Shown here: positions 25,520 to 34,525 of the stretch, in pieces
Numbering within the stretch: position 1 is the first letter of the stretch
Layout: each line of letters opens with the position of its first letter
Origin: Acidobacteriota bacterium
GTDB lineage: Bacteria > Acidobacteriota > Terriglobia > Terriglobales > Acidobacteriaceae
Direction of reading: 5' to 3'
Length of the DNA stretch: 64,000 nt
Assembly: GCA_003010405.1 (NCBI GenBank)
Contig: PJLO01000006.1
Span: forward strand, 124,001-188,000
Program-made: the position numbers and the translations under genes
Notes under the pieces: generated by a model
What the model saw: only the letters and a program-made list of their open reading frames with translations
What the model was told of the DNA's origin: nothing
Database searches by the model: none

Positions 25520-26191
25520 CTATGTTCCGGCGTATTTCACAAGCGTGTTATGCCAGACCACTGCCTCTTTGGGCGATCCAACGTTGCCTCGCAGAATAGT
25601 ATTGAAAGGGACCATACGACCATAGAATTCGCGAGTATCCTCTTGGTGTTGGGAGACAACGGCGCCGTTCAATGAGATTCCGATGAAGGCACCGCGTGTG
25701 CGGGAATAGGTGAGGACTTGTGCCCGCATCTTCCAGTCGGTGGAGGCATCGGCGTGGCGACCTACAGGACCGGCGGCAACACTGGCGTCGGTTCCAAGCT
25801 TGAATTTGCTTGCGAGCAGCTTGTTCATGCCTTCGTCGTTCATGATGAGCATCACGATGTCGGCAGCCTGGCCGCCAATCTGGAGGCCAAAACTTCCGCC
25901 TTTGAGAGAGAAGAAGGCAGGCCCGCTCCAGCCTTTTTCAGTGCGGCAACTGGCAACGCCCTTGCCATAGGCCCCGCCGAATCCAAAGGCAGCTTTGAAC
26001 ATATTGGGGATTACGGCCACGCACTTAGCTTTTGAGAACACATCATCAGGGATGCCGCTGTCAGGGGCAGCCATGATCTCACGGATCACAGTGGCGCCGG
26101 ACTGGAGACGCTCAATGTCATCTTCCCGGCTGCTCGCCATACTCGCAGTGGACGCGAGGAGCACGACGAGGGCAATCAGAATTTTTTTCAT
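25520..26191 (-). CDS. SYLF-domain (Ysc84-like) lipid-binding protein, secreted
   Basis: A 223-residue protein with signal peptide (MKKILIALVVLLASTASMA). The mature part is the SYLF/Ysc84 actin-binding-like domain: IPDDVFSKAKCVAVIPNM, FGFGGAYGKGVASCR, GWSGPAFFSLKGGSFGLQIG and the late LTYSRTRGAFIGISLNG. Eukaryotic SYLF proteins bind phosphoinositides. The bacterial proteins are periplasmic or outer-membrane-facing and of unknown role. Length is typical. The RBS AAGGAAACTGC precedes the ATG. It appears to be transcribed alone, ending at the hairpin at 25437-25477. Confidence 0.87.
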   Translation of the reverse strand: MKKILIALVVLLASTASMASSREDDIERLQSGATVIREIMAAPDSGIPDDVFSKAKCVAVIPNMFKAAFGFGGAYGKGVASCRTEKGWSGPAFFSLKGGSFGLQIGGQAADIVMLIMNDEGMNKLLASKFKLGTDASVAAGPVGRHADASTDWKMRAQVLTYSRTRGAFIGISLNGAVVSQHQEDTREFYGRMVPFNTILRGNVGSPKEAVVWHNTLVKYAGT

Positions 26192-26344
26192 GCAGTTTCC
26201 TTGAATCGAGATTGGAGCCCTAAGGCCGCATGATAAACCCTTGCTGATTCAAATTGTTCAATGCGCGATTGAGTTGTTAAGAAAACGAACGCCGAGTAAG
26301 GCTATCTCTCAGAGCACGTTCAATTTCAATGCCAACCCTTGCCG

Positions 26345-27067
26345 TCAGCCGTTTGTGACCAGCGAGTGTGTAATCGCGTGAACCGAAAGGGCGATGCGGT
26401 TCTGTACGCCCACCTTTCGCATGAGTTTGGCAACGTGCGCTTTTACCGTGCGCTCTTCGATGCCAAGCGCGGCACCGATCTCTTTGTTCGAGCGCCCGGC
26501 AACCAGCAGTTCGAGAACCTCTTTTTCGCGATCGGTGAAGGTAACACGACCGGCGGGAAAAATTCTTCCCGGCGAAGAAGTAACGCGCTCTATAAAGGTG
26601 GAGAGTACGCGGCGCGGAGCCCAGACTGATCCTTGATTGACGATGCGAATAGCCATCGCAAATTCATTGGGGCTGGCGGCTTCATCGACATAGCCCTTAG
26701 CACCGGCGGCGAGAGCCTTCAAAATCATCTCATCGTCGGCGCCGGCTCCGGTTACGAGTATACGCAAGTCAGGGCGAGTCGCTTTGAGTCCGGCCATTAA
26801 ATCGAAGAGATTCTGATTGCCGCGGCTTCCAAGAAGTATGAGATCGGCGTCGGCATTGCGGGCAATGTCGCTGGCCGAAGCCGAAACCAGTTCCATGTCA
26901 GGCTCTGAATCAAAGAGGGCGCGGAATCCGATGAAGCGGAGCGGGTCGCTCTCCAAGACAGCAATTTTAACTTTCTTTAATTGCTCGGGCCGAGATTCAG
27001 GGGTTTCCGCAGCTTTCTTCTTTGCGGAAGCCGGAGAAGGGGGCTTTGATTCAGAAACATGCACCAT
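26345..27067 (-). CDS. Atypical NarL/LuxR-type response regulator without phosphoacceptor residues
   Basis: A 240-residue protein. A polar, lysine-rich N-terminal tail of about 30 residues precedes a receiver-like fold (about 32-150), then a linker and a LuxR-type HTH (about 170-235: TFTDREKEVLELLVAGRSNKEIGAALGIEERTVKAHVAKLMRKV). The receiver lacks the usual active site. The acidic pair is reduced to IAVLESDP, the phosphoacceptor strand reads LILLGSRG with no aspartate, and the conserved lysine after GY is replaced (GYVDEA). It should therefore not be controlled by ordinary phosphotransfer. No histidine kinase gene is near. It is divergent from the transglutaminase operon, which is a possible target. 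Confidence 0.85.
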   Translation of the reverse strand: MVHVSESKPPSPASAKKKAAETPESRPEQLKKVKIAVLESDPLRFIGFRALFDSEPDMELVSASASDIARNADADLILLGSRGNQNLFDLMAGLKATRPDLRILVTGAGADDEMILKALAAGAKGYVDEAASPNEFAMAIRIVNQGSVWAPRRVLSTFIERVTSSPGRIFPAGRVTFTDREKEVLELLVAGRSNKEIGAALGIEERTVKAHVAKLMRKVGVQNRIALSVHAITHSLVTNG

Positions 27068-27491
27068 CCCGTAAGCATACTTAGCTTTTCAGGAAAAAAC
27101 ATAGAAAAGTGAAAAAAGACAGTGTACGCGGGGACACGGCCTAATGGCCATACCCTAGATGGTCTGCGAATACCGGGGTCGTCGACAAATTTGGTCCTGG
27201 TCCAGTGCAACCATGCTCTTCGTCTGGCCCGACCCCCCTGTGTCAATACCTAGGGGGAATCTCGCAAATTCTTAAGTGCTCCTGCGCATTCCAGTGCGGA
27301 CGAAGGTGGAGCACACTTTTCATAACCTGAGAGGCAATTTGGGAGACCACGCCCTCACTGAGCAGGATTCATTGGTGGAATACAGCCCAGGGGAGGGTGG
27401 ATGTCCAGGAATACTGGCCGTGAGTAAGCAAGCTTCGCGGCCTTTTCTTCCTTTCGCATTGTTCCGGGTATTCGCTTGTCCAGTAGGAAAT
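27068..27491. other. Divergent regulatory region, 424 bases, no gene seen
   Basis: This stretch separates the minus-strand regulator from the plus-strand transglutaminase gene. Open frames crossing it have no recognisable content. ATACC occurs at 27150, 27170 and 27246 in the same orientation, the first two exactly 20 bases apart, and GGCC-TAAT-GGCC lies at 27138. These could be regulator sites, but that is speculation. Confidence 0.4.
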
Positions 27492-29648
27492 ATGACGCGC
27501 CAAAAAGTATTCGCCGGATTTCTACTGTTCTTCCTTTTGCCTGCAGTTGGTTTCGCTGCACAGGCGCAAAGCCGCTCGGACAAAATCCAAAGCATTGAAT
27601 TGCAGTACCTCGCAGCGACAACCCCAGCGCAGCGCAAACAGTTTGTCAATGAATTGAAATCACTAAACATTCTTAGTGAAGACGCAGCAGCGTTGAATAG
27701 AGCCGTATCAGCCATGTTGCCCGCAGCGGATTCCGTCGAAGAAGCGGAAGAGCTTCTGAGGATCGGCGCGGCTAATCCAGTCGGACGGATGGAGAGCGCG
27801 AGCAACTTGTCCTCGGATACCGATTTTCTGGTTAATGCACAGCGCGCGGCCCTGGCGGCACACCGTGCAATTGGAGAAGTGGAAGCTCTGGCTGATATCC
27901 GGATTGACCATTTGAGGAAAGACAGTCTGGGACGCGACGGCCTGGTTTCCGCGCACGTACAGCAGATATGGCGAATCAACAGCGTGCATGGCGCAAAGAT
28001 CTTTTCGCTGCGGAGTGTCATGTATTCATCAATGGCCGAAACGCTGTACATGGTACATGCCCGGGTGTTGAAGAACGATGGACGCGAGCTGGAAGCAAAA
28101 ATTTCAGCAGACCTGCCAGTGCTGGAGCGAAGCACGTCGATGTACTTCGACTCGCGCACGCGCGATCTGTATTTTCCGCAACTTGACCCCGGCGATCTGG
28201 TGGAAATCGAGTACCACCTGTTGCCAGCCTCGGACCTGAATCCGTGGGCTGGTTACTATGCGCGCATGGACCTCTTTCGTGATTCCTTCCCGACCCGATT
28301 GCGGCGGCGGGTGGTTGTTGCGCCGAGCACGATGAAGCTTTTTGCGGTGGAGCACAGATTGCGTCCGGCAGTGGTTCGGCAAAGGAACGGTGAGACCACG
28401 CGCATCTGGGAGGCCCGCGATATAGACGCGCAGGCTTTCGAGGCGCTTACACCAGGAGCAAGTGCCAGTTCGCCGTATCTGCATATATCGACTATCGGTT
28501 CGATCGAGGAATTTGGCCGCTGGTACAGTTCTCTGCTGGAACCCGGCCTTCAGCTGACTGAAAATCTTCGGGCGATTGCAAATAAGATCCTGGAAAGCGA
28601 CCTGACCACATGGGGCAAAGTACAGGCGGTTTATGAGACTGTTCAGCGCAGCACCAAATACATAGCCTTCGAATTTGGTGTTCATAGCTACCAGCCTTAT
28701 GCGGTGGCGAAGGTGGACCGGCGCGGCTTTGGCGACTGCAAGGACAAGGCCGCAATGATTGTAGCCTTGTTGCGAGCGGTAGGTGTTCCAGCCGAATTCG
28801 CGATGGTGCGCACGCGTTCGGCGGGCGAGGTGGTCCCCGAAGCCTACTCAGTGCAACTGTTCAATCATGCCGTGGCATATGTTCCGGCGTTGGATCTTTA
28901 TCTGGACGGTACGGCAGACTATGCCGCCTTGGGAGAGTTGCCGCCCGATGATCAGGGTGGACAGGCGATGACTGTGGATGCCCGGGGAAACGCTACACGG
29001 CGCACCATTACGTTTGCCTCTCCGGAGGCCAACCGCGTGAGCCGTGAAATACACGCACATCTGGCTCCCGACGGCAGAGTTGAATTTCAGTCGCGAACGA
29101 AATACGAGGGGTACTTTGCGGCCGAGCAGCGGCGAACCCTGGAATCGAACGATCTGGCTGGGAGCTATCGTGCAACTTTGGCTCAGTTCTATCCCACGGT
29201 GAAGATCGCACACGCAGTCGCCGAGGGGACGGCCCGGGCTTCGCGCGAAGTGGAATTAAAGATCGACGGATCGATTGATGTGGTGCATGGCGGGCGGGAG
29301 ATAACGTTGCGCAGTTCTCTGAACGCGGCGGGTTTGACGAACAAGTATGCGCCAGAACGCCTGCGAAAAAATCCCGTGCTGGTGCCAGTGATTCCGAGCG
29401 AACACGAGGTGTTCGACTACGACCTGCCGGAAGGTGCAGAAGTCGCCCTGCCGCCCGATACGAAACTGGAAACAGCCTTCGGAAAGATCGAGGTTACCTA
29501 CAGTCGGCAGGCAAGCAAGCTGAGAGTGGAGACCTATAGGGAACTGGCTCCTCTTACGGTGGCTGCTTCGGACTATGCTGCATTCCGTGCATTCTGCAAT
29601 GCGGCAGACAAAGCCCTGCAACGCGAGGTCAAAGTTGTGTTGCCATGA
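27492..29648 (+). CDS. Secreted DUF3857/transglutaminase-like protein
   Basis: The ATG at 27492 (preceded by AGGAAAT) gives a 718-residue protein with a clear signal peptide (KVFAGFLLFFLLPAVGFA), so the longer open frame upstream is not used. An N-terminal DUF3857 domain (about 140-310; VQQIWRINSVHGAK, DLVEIEYHLLP) is followed by a transglutaminase-like core with Cys416 in GFGDCKDKAAMI, His459 in LFNHAVAY and Asp472 in LYLDGT, the papain-like triad. A DUF3858-type C-terminal region completes the usual order. Such proteins are periplasmic, and their substrates are unknown. The stop overlaps the next start by four bases, indicating an operon with the 221-residue secreted protein. Confidence 0.87.
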   Translation: MTRQKVFAGFLLFFLLPAVGFAAQAQSRSDKIQSIELQYLAATTPAQRKQFVNELKSLNILSEDAAALNRAVSAMLPAADSVEEAEELLRIGAANPVGRMESASNLSSDTDFLVNAQRAALAAHRAIGEVEALADIRIDHLRKDSLGRDGLVSAHVQQIWRINSVHGAKIFSLRSVMYSSMAETLYMVHARVLKNDGRELEAKISADLPVLERSTSMYFDSRTRDLYFPQLDPGDLVEIEYHLLPASDLNPWAGYYARMDLFRDSFPTRLRRRVVVAPSTMKLFAVEHRLRPAVVRQRNGETTRIWEARDIDAQAFEALTPGASASSPYLHISTIGSIEEFGRWYSSLLEPGLQLTENLRAIANKILESDLTTWGKVQAVYETVQRSTKYIAFEFGVHSYQPYAVAKVDRRGFGDCKDKAAMIVALLRAVGVPAEFAMVRTRSAGEVVPEAYSVQLFNHAVAYVPALDLYLDGTADYAALGELPPDDQGGQAMTVDARGNATRRTITFASPEANRVSREIHAHLAPDGRVEFQSRTKYEGYFAAEQRRTLESNDLAGSYRATLAQFYPTVKIAHAVAEGTARASREVELKIDGSIDVVHGGREITLRSSLNAAGLTNKYAPERLRKNPVLVPVIPSEHEVFDYDLPEGAEVALPPDTKLETAFGKIEVTYSRQASKLRVETYRELAPLTVAASDYAAFRAFCNAADKALQREVKVVLP

Positions 29649-30310
29649 GAATTGTGCGCTGGGTGTGCGTTGTAACTCTGTTGGTACTGGACGCTGGATT
29701 GACGGCCCAGACGGCAACAAGGCCAGCTACGCACTCTGAAGCGTTATCTGCCGCTGCAAACGTGGGCGAGACCGAGCTGCTGGATGCATCGCGCGAGGCT
29801 GGATTGCTTACGGAATGGCATTTGGATGGACGCTTCGGTCATGGGAAGCGGAAGGATTTCGCCCGCCGATTCACGCCAGAGCGCGAAGCGATGAAACAGG
29901 CAACGCGTAGCGGTCCGGAAACACAGTATGAATTGATCTTTCCGGACGGCAAATTTTCTCTGCCGAAAAATCTCGCTTCGCAGAAGGGCGTGTTTTATGC
30001 CAGTTCAAGGACTTACCTGGACAACGACGGAGATTGGATTTTGTATCTGGAGAGCGGAGGAGAGGCAGAGGTCTTCGTCGATGGCCAGCTGGTACTTACA
30101 CGGGACCTGAATGCGAGTGGAGTGCTCCGCGCAAAGTTTCACGCGAATAGCGGCTACCATTCTGTGATGGTGAAATTTACGGCTCGGGCAGCGCCGTTCC
30201 GGGTCGCGATTCTTCCGCCGAACTCGGGTTCTAGGCGGAAAAACAACACTCCTTACGTGCAGGGTTCGGCATCGGACGAAATGTTGGCTGCTCTGAGAGG
30301 GATCAGCTAA
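29645..30310 (+). CDS. Secreted protein of unknown function, possible PA14-like beta-sandwich
   Basis: A 221-residue protein with a signal peptide (VCVVTLLVLDAGLTA). It is not recognised with certainty. The mature part contains GVFYASSRTYLDNDGDWILY and EAEVFVDGQLV, then a late strand SVMVKFTARAAPFRVAILPP. This pattern of alternating strands with a DGQ turn recalls PA14 or carbohydrate-binding beta-sandwiches. Its start overlaps the stop of the transglutaminase gene (ATGA), so the two are translated together and may form a periplasmic pair. It ends tail to tail with the next small gene, overlapping by four bases. Function is unknown. Confidence 0.6.
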   Translation: MRIVRWVCVVTLLVLDAGLTAQTATRPATHSEALSAAANVGETELLDASREAGLLTEWHLDGRFGHGKRKDFARRFTPEREAMKQATRSGPETQYELIFPDGKFSLPKNLASQKGVFYASSRTYLDNDGDWILYLESGGEAEVFVDGQLVLTRDLNASGVLRAKFHANSGYHSVMVKFTARAAPFRVAILPPNSGSRRKNNTPYVQGSASDEMLAALRGIS

Positions 30311-30588
30311 CCGAGTCTTTCATGCAATTGCATGCGGCCAGCGCTCCTGCGCTGTGACTCTTCGAACTTCTCACTGATGCGGTTAAGAGCGTCAAAAATT
30401 TGGGACGCCCGATTCACATACGCTGGAGCGCTCTCCCATACGGTCTCAAAGTGATCGGGATATTCACTGGCGAGCAGGGCCAGACCTCCGGCGATGGATG
30501 CCAGGCCCAGATTGCGGCGTCCAGAGAGGGCCAGCATCGCACCAGCTCCAACAGCAGTGCATACAAAAGCTTTCTTCCATTTCTGCAT
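30307..30588 (-). CDS. Small hydrophobic protein of unknown function
   Basis: A 93-residue protein with a very good ribosome-binding site (AGGAGGAATC before the ATG), which supports expression. Residues 8-42 are hydrophobic and glycine/alanine-rich (AFVCTAVGAGAMLALSG, ASIAGGLALLASE) and could form one or two membrane segments. The rest is a charged helix (DALNRISEKFEESQRR). No family is recognised. It stands alone between the transglutaminase operon and the LigD-type polymerase gene. Confidence 0.6.
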   Translation of the reverse strand: MQKWKKAFVCTAVGAGAMLALSGRRNLGLASIAGGLALLASEYPDHFETVWESAPAYVNRASQIFDALNRISEKFEESQRRSAGRMQLHERLG

Positions 30589-30658
30589 GATTCCTCCTGC
30601 GGTGAATGAATCCGCGTCCTCGTACGACAGCCTTCAGTATAAGCCAACTCCGTCCGGC

Positions 30659-31672
30659 TCAGGCGCTGCGCCTGGATGGGCCAGCATCGGCGCGCTTACT
30701 TGCCGGTTGGGCGGTCTTGCGTGTTGCAGTGCTTCTGGATTTGTGCGTCACGCTCTCCATTGCAGCAATTTCAGGCAACTGCTGATACAGGGAGAGAAGC
30801 GGTGTGAACAAGTCGCCGTGATGCTCCACACGCTGCAGAACCTGCGGAGCCGTAAATTCGAGGCTTGCCGGATCTTCGGATTCCAGGCAGCGACCGATTT
30901 CCGCCCAGGATACCGGAGTAGAAACGGTGGGTTGCGGACGGGCGCGCAGTGAATATACACAGACAGTCGTCTTGTGTTCGTCGTTTTGGCTCCAATCAAC
31001 CAGAACCTTGCCATCGCGGTTTGATCTCATGCTGCTGACGATTAAGGAAGGGTGTTTGCGCTCGAGGCTCAGGGCTAGTTCCCGAGCGAACAGCTTGGTC
31101 TCGTCGTAGCTCACACCGGAGTTCAAAGGGATATAAACGTGTAATCCTTTGGAGCCGGAGGTTTTGACAAAGCTGCGCAACCCAGAACGTGCGAATAAAT
31201 CACGCACCCAGAGTGCCACCTTGCAGCATTGAACTATGTTTGCAGGAGCGCCGGGATCGAGATCGAAGACGATGAATGATGGGTGTGAAATTGCTGAGGC
31301 CGAAGACAGGGAAGTGTGCAGTTCCAGAGAAGCGAGATTGGCTAACCAGATAAGGGTCGGAAGGTTTTGGACAACGCAGTATTCCATCCAGCGGTGGTTG
31401 CCTTCGCTCCAAATGGGAGCGGTCGTGACCCATTCAGGCCGATGTCTTGGACAGTTTTTTACGTAAAACTGTATTTCGGAAACTCCATTCGGATATCGCT
31501 TAACTGTCAGTGGGCGTCCAGCGAGATGCGGCAGGAGTGCAGGCGCGATCCGCATATAGTAATCAATGACCTGCCGCTTGGTGAAGCCGGAATCAGGGTA
31601 GAGGACTTTGTCGAAGTTGCTGAGGCGAAGCCTTCGGCCCTCAATATCCCAGGTAGTTTCGCAGCGTGCCAT
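30659..31672 (-). CDS. Stand-alone LigD-type primase/polymerase (NHEJ polymerase domain)
   Basis: The start at 31672 gives 337 residues; the open frame continues upstream only as a shadow of lpxD. The content is the archaeo-eukaryotic-primase-like PolDom of bacterial LigD: RLRLSNFDKVLYPDSGFTKRQVIDYY, TVKRYPNGV, then the metal-binding FDLDPG, the SGSKGLHVYIPL box and VLVDWSQN. A lysine/arginine-rich tail ends the protein. In non-homologous end joining this domain fills gaps before ligation. The ligase and phosphoesterase domains of full LigD are absent, and neither Ku nor a ligase gene is within the window. The gene is divergent from lpxD, 77 bases apart. Confidence 0.85.
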   Translation of the reverse strand: MARCETTWDIEGRRLRLSNFDKVLYPDSGFTKRQVIDYYMRIAPALLPHLAGRPLTVKRYPNGVSEIQFYVKNCPRHRPEWVTTAPIWSEGNHRWMEYCVVQNLPTLIWLANLASLELHTSLSSASAISHPSFIVFDLDPGAPANIVQCCKVALWVRDLFARSGLRSFVKTSGSKGLHVYIPLNSGVSYDETKLFARELALSLERKHPSLIVSSMRSNRDGKVLVDWSQNDEHKTTVCVYSLRARPQPTVSTPVSWAEIGRCLESEDPASLEFTAPQVLQRVEHHGDLFTPLLSLYQQLPEIAAMESVTHKSRSTATRKTAQPASKRADAGPSRRSA

Positions 31673-31749
31673 CCGAAATTTTAGATGCCGGTGAAAATGG
31701 AGTGTAAGTATCTCTCGAAAGAGATTGTGGGGAGTGATAAAACGGACAA

Positions 31750-32742
31750 ATGAGATCGACTGAATTGGCGGGACGGATCGGCGCAGTTTGTGAAGGCGGC
31801 GATGTTGAACTGAACTGGATTGCGAGCTTTGCCGGAGCAACTGCGCAGAGCCTGGTATTTGTGGAGCATGAGCGCTTTTTGGAAGACGCACTGGCCTCTC
31901 AGGCCGGAGCAATGATCGTTCCGGCGGATGCGGAGATTGCGGACTCCAGAGGAAAAGTGCTCCTGCGGTCCAGGAACCCGCGGTTGGCATTTGCCCTTGC
32001 TGCGGAAGAACTGAAGCGCAGCGCGTCCTGCCCGGGACGCGTGGACGCGTCGGCCATCGTGGATTCTTCAGCGGACGTGCATCCCACAGCGCGTGTTGAC
32101 GAGTTGGTGGTGATCGGCGCGGGAGCGAAAATTGGCGCGCGAAGCCACATCGGGCCAGGCAGCGTAATTGGGCCAGGAGTAGTGATCGGGGAGGATTGTA
32201 ACCTGGTTGCGCGCGTAGTGGTATTTTCCGAAACCACAATGGAAGACCGCGTGACTGTGAAGGCAGGTGCAGTGCTCGGAAGTGACGGCTACGGATTTGT
32301 TCGTGATGCGGCCACAGGGCGCTATCACAAGTTTCCGCAGACTGGACGGCTTGAAATAGGCAACGACGTGGAGATCGGGGCGAACACAACCGTCGACAGA
32401 GGCGCGCTCGACGCGACGGTGATCAGCGAGGGAGCAAAGCTGGACAACCTCGTGCATGTGGGACACAACGTGCGCGTGGGGCGTAACGTAATCATCGTTG
32501 CGCAGACCGGAATCAGCGGGAGCTCGGTGCTGGAAGATAATGTGGTCATTGGCGGGCAGGTAGGGATCGCCGATCACGTCCGGATAGAGTCAGGCGTAAT
32601 AGTTGGTGCACAGAGCGGAATTCCGAGCAAGAAGGTGTTGAGGGGCAAAGGCGTGGTTTTCTGGGGAACGCCGGCCCGTCCGATAACCGACTATCTAAAA
32701 GAGCTGGCAACCCTGTCCAAGCTGACACGAAAGAAGAAGTAG
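31750..32742 (+). CDS. lpxD: UDP-3-O-acylglucosamine N-acyltransferase
   Basis: A 330-residue protein. The N-terminal LpxD domain (about 20-95) precedes a long left-handed beta helix of hexapeptide repeats (VVIGAGAKIGARSHIGPGSV and so on), with the catalytic histidine in the LVHVGHNVRVGRNVIIVAQTG stretch. The end (GIPSKKVLRGKGVVFWGTPARP) matches the family. It adds the second N-linked acyl chain during lipid A synthesis in the cytosol. Other lpx genes (lpxA, lpxB, fabZ), often clustered with it, are not adjacent here. A strong terminator follows. Confidence 0.95.
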   Translation: MRSTELAGRIGAVCEGGDVELNWIASFAGATAQSLVFVEHERFLEDALASQAGAMIVPADAEIADSRGKVLLRSRNPRLAFALAAEELKRSASCPGRVDASAIVDSSADVHPTARVDELVVIGAGAKIGARSHIGPGSVIGPGVVIGEDCNLVARVVVFSETTMEDRVTVKAGAVLGSDGYGFVRDAATGRYHKFPQTGRLEIGNDVEIGANTTVDRGALDATVISEGAKLDNLVHVGHNVRVGRNVIIVAQTGISGSSVLEDNVVIGGQVGIADHVRIESGVIVGAQSGIPSKKVLRGKGVVFWGTPARPITDYLKELATLSKLTRKKK

Positions 32743-32792
32743 AAAATGTGCTGATGTAAAAGAGTCGGACAACGGAAACTTTTAGAGATATA

Positions 32793-32829
32793 GAAACCGG
32801 CCTCGTTGAAAATGGCAGAGGCCGGTTTC
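32793..32829. terminator. Bidirectional terminator between lpxD and the CimA-like gene
   Basis: GAAACCGGCCTC and GAGGCCGGTTTC form a perfect 12-bp stem with a 13-base loop between two convergent genes. The A/T-rich stem base gives a T-run on the plus strand. Confidence 0.85.
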
Positions 32830-32851
32830 AGTGTTTCAGGTGACCAAGGCG

Positions 32852-34525
32852 TCAGGCGCGGTTCGTCAGCAGCCAGTAGTGGAACCCATCCTCGATGGCT
32901 TTCAGTGCCGCCTGATTCATATCGCTGCTCACTCCAGCCGTTATCCAAGGTTCATAACCATCGGCATGGAAACTCAGTGTCACCCGAACGTGTGCAGCCG
33001 AGTCATGAGCAAACACATCAAGGGCTGTCACGCTGAAGGTCCCCAGGTGCATTTTTGCGAGAACCGGGTAATGCTTTTCCAATTCGCGCCGCATTGCCTT
33101 GGTAAGCGCATCCACTGGACCGGTACCCTCTGCCGTTGTTGTGGTATCGGTGGAATCGCCAATGCACAGTGTCATTCTTGCCTGAACGAATCTGTTTCCG
33201 TATGCATCGGATTCGTCCAGTATTCTCCAGTTTTTGACACTGAACCGATCTGGCAGGGTATTCAGCACTCTCATGCAGGCCAGCCTGAACGAGACCTCGC
33301 TAGACGTGAATCCGCCGCCTTCGATCATCGGCTGGTTGGCGTCTATGAGCGCCTGTGCTTGCGAAGAATCGAGAGGCATGCCAATGGCTTCAGACAGAAG
33401 TATCACATTGGCTCTGCCTGATTGGGCGTTCACTCCGATCGTGGGGGTGGCACCGACTTTGGCGGGATCGCACCAGAGATAAGCCCCTGGATTCTTGCGC
33501 TCGCTGCTGCCGTGCATACCGGCCCAGGTGCCAAAAGCTCCCGGTCCGACAATCGGAGCACCGTGCGGCACTTCAAGCCCAAAAGCCGCATAAGCCGAAT
33601 GCGCCAGGCTGGTAAGCCCAGAAAGCGACTCGGGAGAGACAAACTCTGCTTCATCTCTAAGTTGCATACTGCCGATGACTGTAGTGAGGTTCACGTTGCC
33701 GCATCGTTCCCCGGTTCCCAAGATGGTGCCTTGAATTTGAACGGCCCCGGCCAGGACGGCGGCTCGGGAATTGGCAATTCCAAAACCACGGTCCGTGTGA
33801 CCATGAAATCCGAACTTGGCATCGGGGTAAGTCCGTGTCAGGCCACCAATCACCTCAGAAACTTCTTCAGGAGTTGCACCGCCAGTGGTATCGCAAACAA
33901 CAATGCGGCTGACCTTCTGGCTGACGCATTGTGCTGTCATCTGGTGGAAGTACTCCAAGCTGCGTTTCCTGAAATCGGAGTCGCACTCAAGGCCGCATTC
34001 CCGGCGTCCGCAACCGGCGTCCATGGCGTGCTCAAGGTCTACGAGTACTTCCAGACCATTGTCATGTAGGCACTCAATGGTCTCGTAAGCCATCAGCAGG
34101 TTTTCTTCCGGGGTCGTCTCCAAAGATTTCATGACATCCAGTAGTCTGGACTTGACGACAACGACCGCGACCGGCACACGTTTCTTGTGCTCGACCATGT
34201 ATTGCACATCCGGCCATTCCTGCACCCTGGTGCCGCGACCACGTGTTCTGCCGAACAGGGCCAGTTTCATGGTTCCCGTGTCTACCGACGAAAGGGCACC
34301 TACCAAATCTCCGACGAATTGGTTTGCACCGGCAAACCCAATTTCAGCCCAATGGACACCGAACGTTGCCATGCGCTGCAAAAAGAGGACGGCATTTGCA
34401 ACTGAGATTTCGAGATTTGGCTGTTGCAGTCCGTCCCGGAGGCTTGTGTCAAACAGCTCTACTTTTCTGGCCTTGATTTCCTTTTTTTGTTCCTGCTCAC
34501 AGCTTGCAAAAGAATCCCTCGACAT
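32852..34525 (-). CDS. Citramalate/2-isopropylmalate synthase family protein (CimA/LeuA-like)
   Basis: The ATG at 34525 gives 557 residues; a TTG further upstream is less likely. The TIM barrel starts with VELFDTSLRDGLQQPN (catalytic arginine and metal-binding aspartate) and continues with RIVVCDTTGGATPEEV and the metal-binding FGFHGHTDRGFGIANS. GERCGNVNLTTVIG follows. The C-terminal part (about 400-557) looks like the LeuA dimer/regulatory domain. Family members condense acetyl-CoA with a 2-oxo acid: pyruvate for citramalate synthase, 2-oxoisovalerate for isopropylmalate synthase. Specificity cannot be read. The gene stands alone without leuBCD, which favours an isoleucine (citramalate) or specialised role, by inference only. 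Confidence 0.8.
   Translation of the reverse strand: MSRDSFASCEQEQKKEIKARKVELFDTSLRDGLQQPNLEISVANAVLFLQRMATFGVHWAEIGFAGANQFVGDLVGALSSVDTGTMKLALFGRTRGRGTRVQEWPDVQYMVEHKKRVPVAVVVVKSRLLDVMKSLETTPEENLLMAYETIECLHDNGLEVLVDLEHAMDAGCGRRECGLECDSDFRKRSLEYFHQMTAQCVSQKVSRIVVCDTTGGATPEEVSEVIGGLTRTYPDAKFGFHGHTDRGFGIANSRAAVLAGAVQIQGTILGTGERCGNVNLTTVIGSMQLRDEAEFVSPESLSGLTSLAHSAYAAFGLEVPHGAPIVGPGAFGTWAGMHGSSERKNPGAYLWCDPAKVGATPTIGVNAQSGRANVILLSEAIGMPLDSSQAQALIDANQPMIEGGGFTSSEVSFRLACMRVLNTLPDRFSVKNWRILDESDAYGNRFVQARMTLCIGDSTDTTTTAEGTGPVDALTKAMRRELEKHYPVLAKMHLGTFSVTALDVFAHDSAAHVRVTLSFHADGYEPWITAGVSSDMNQAALKAIEDGFHYWLLTNRA

Noticed and set aside
30659..32389. A 576-codon minus-strand frame spanning the LigD-type gene and all of lpxD
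   Set aside because: Only the part below 31672 has LigD motifs. The upstream part is the antisense shadow of lpxD, which has clear hexapeptide repeats on the plus strand.
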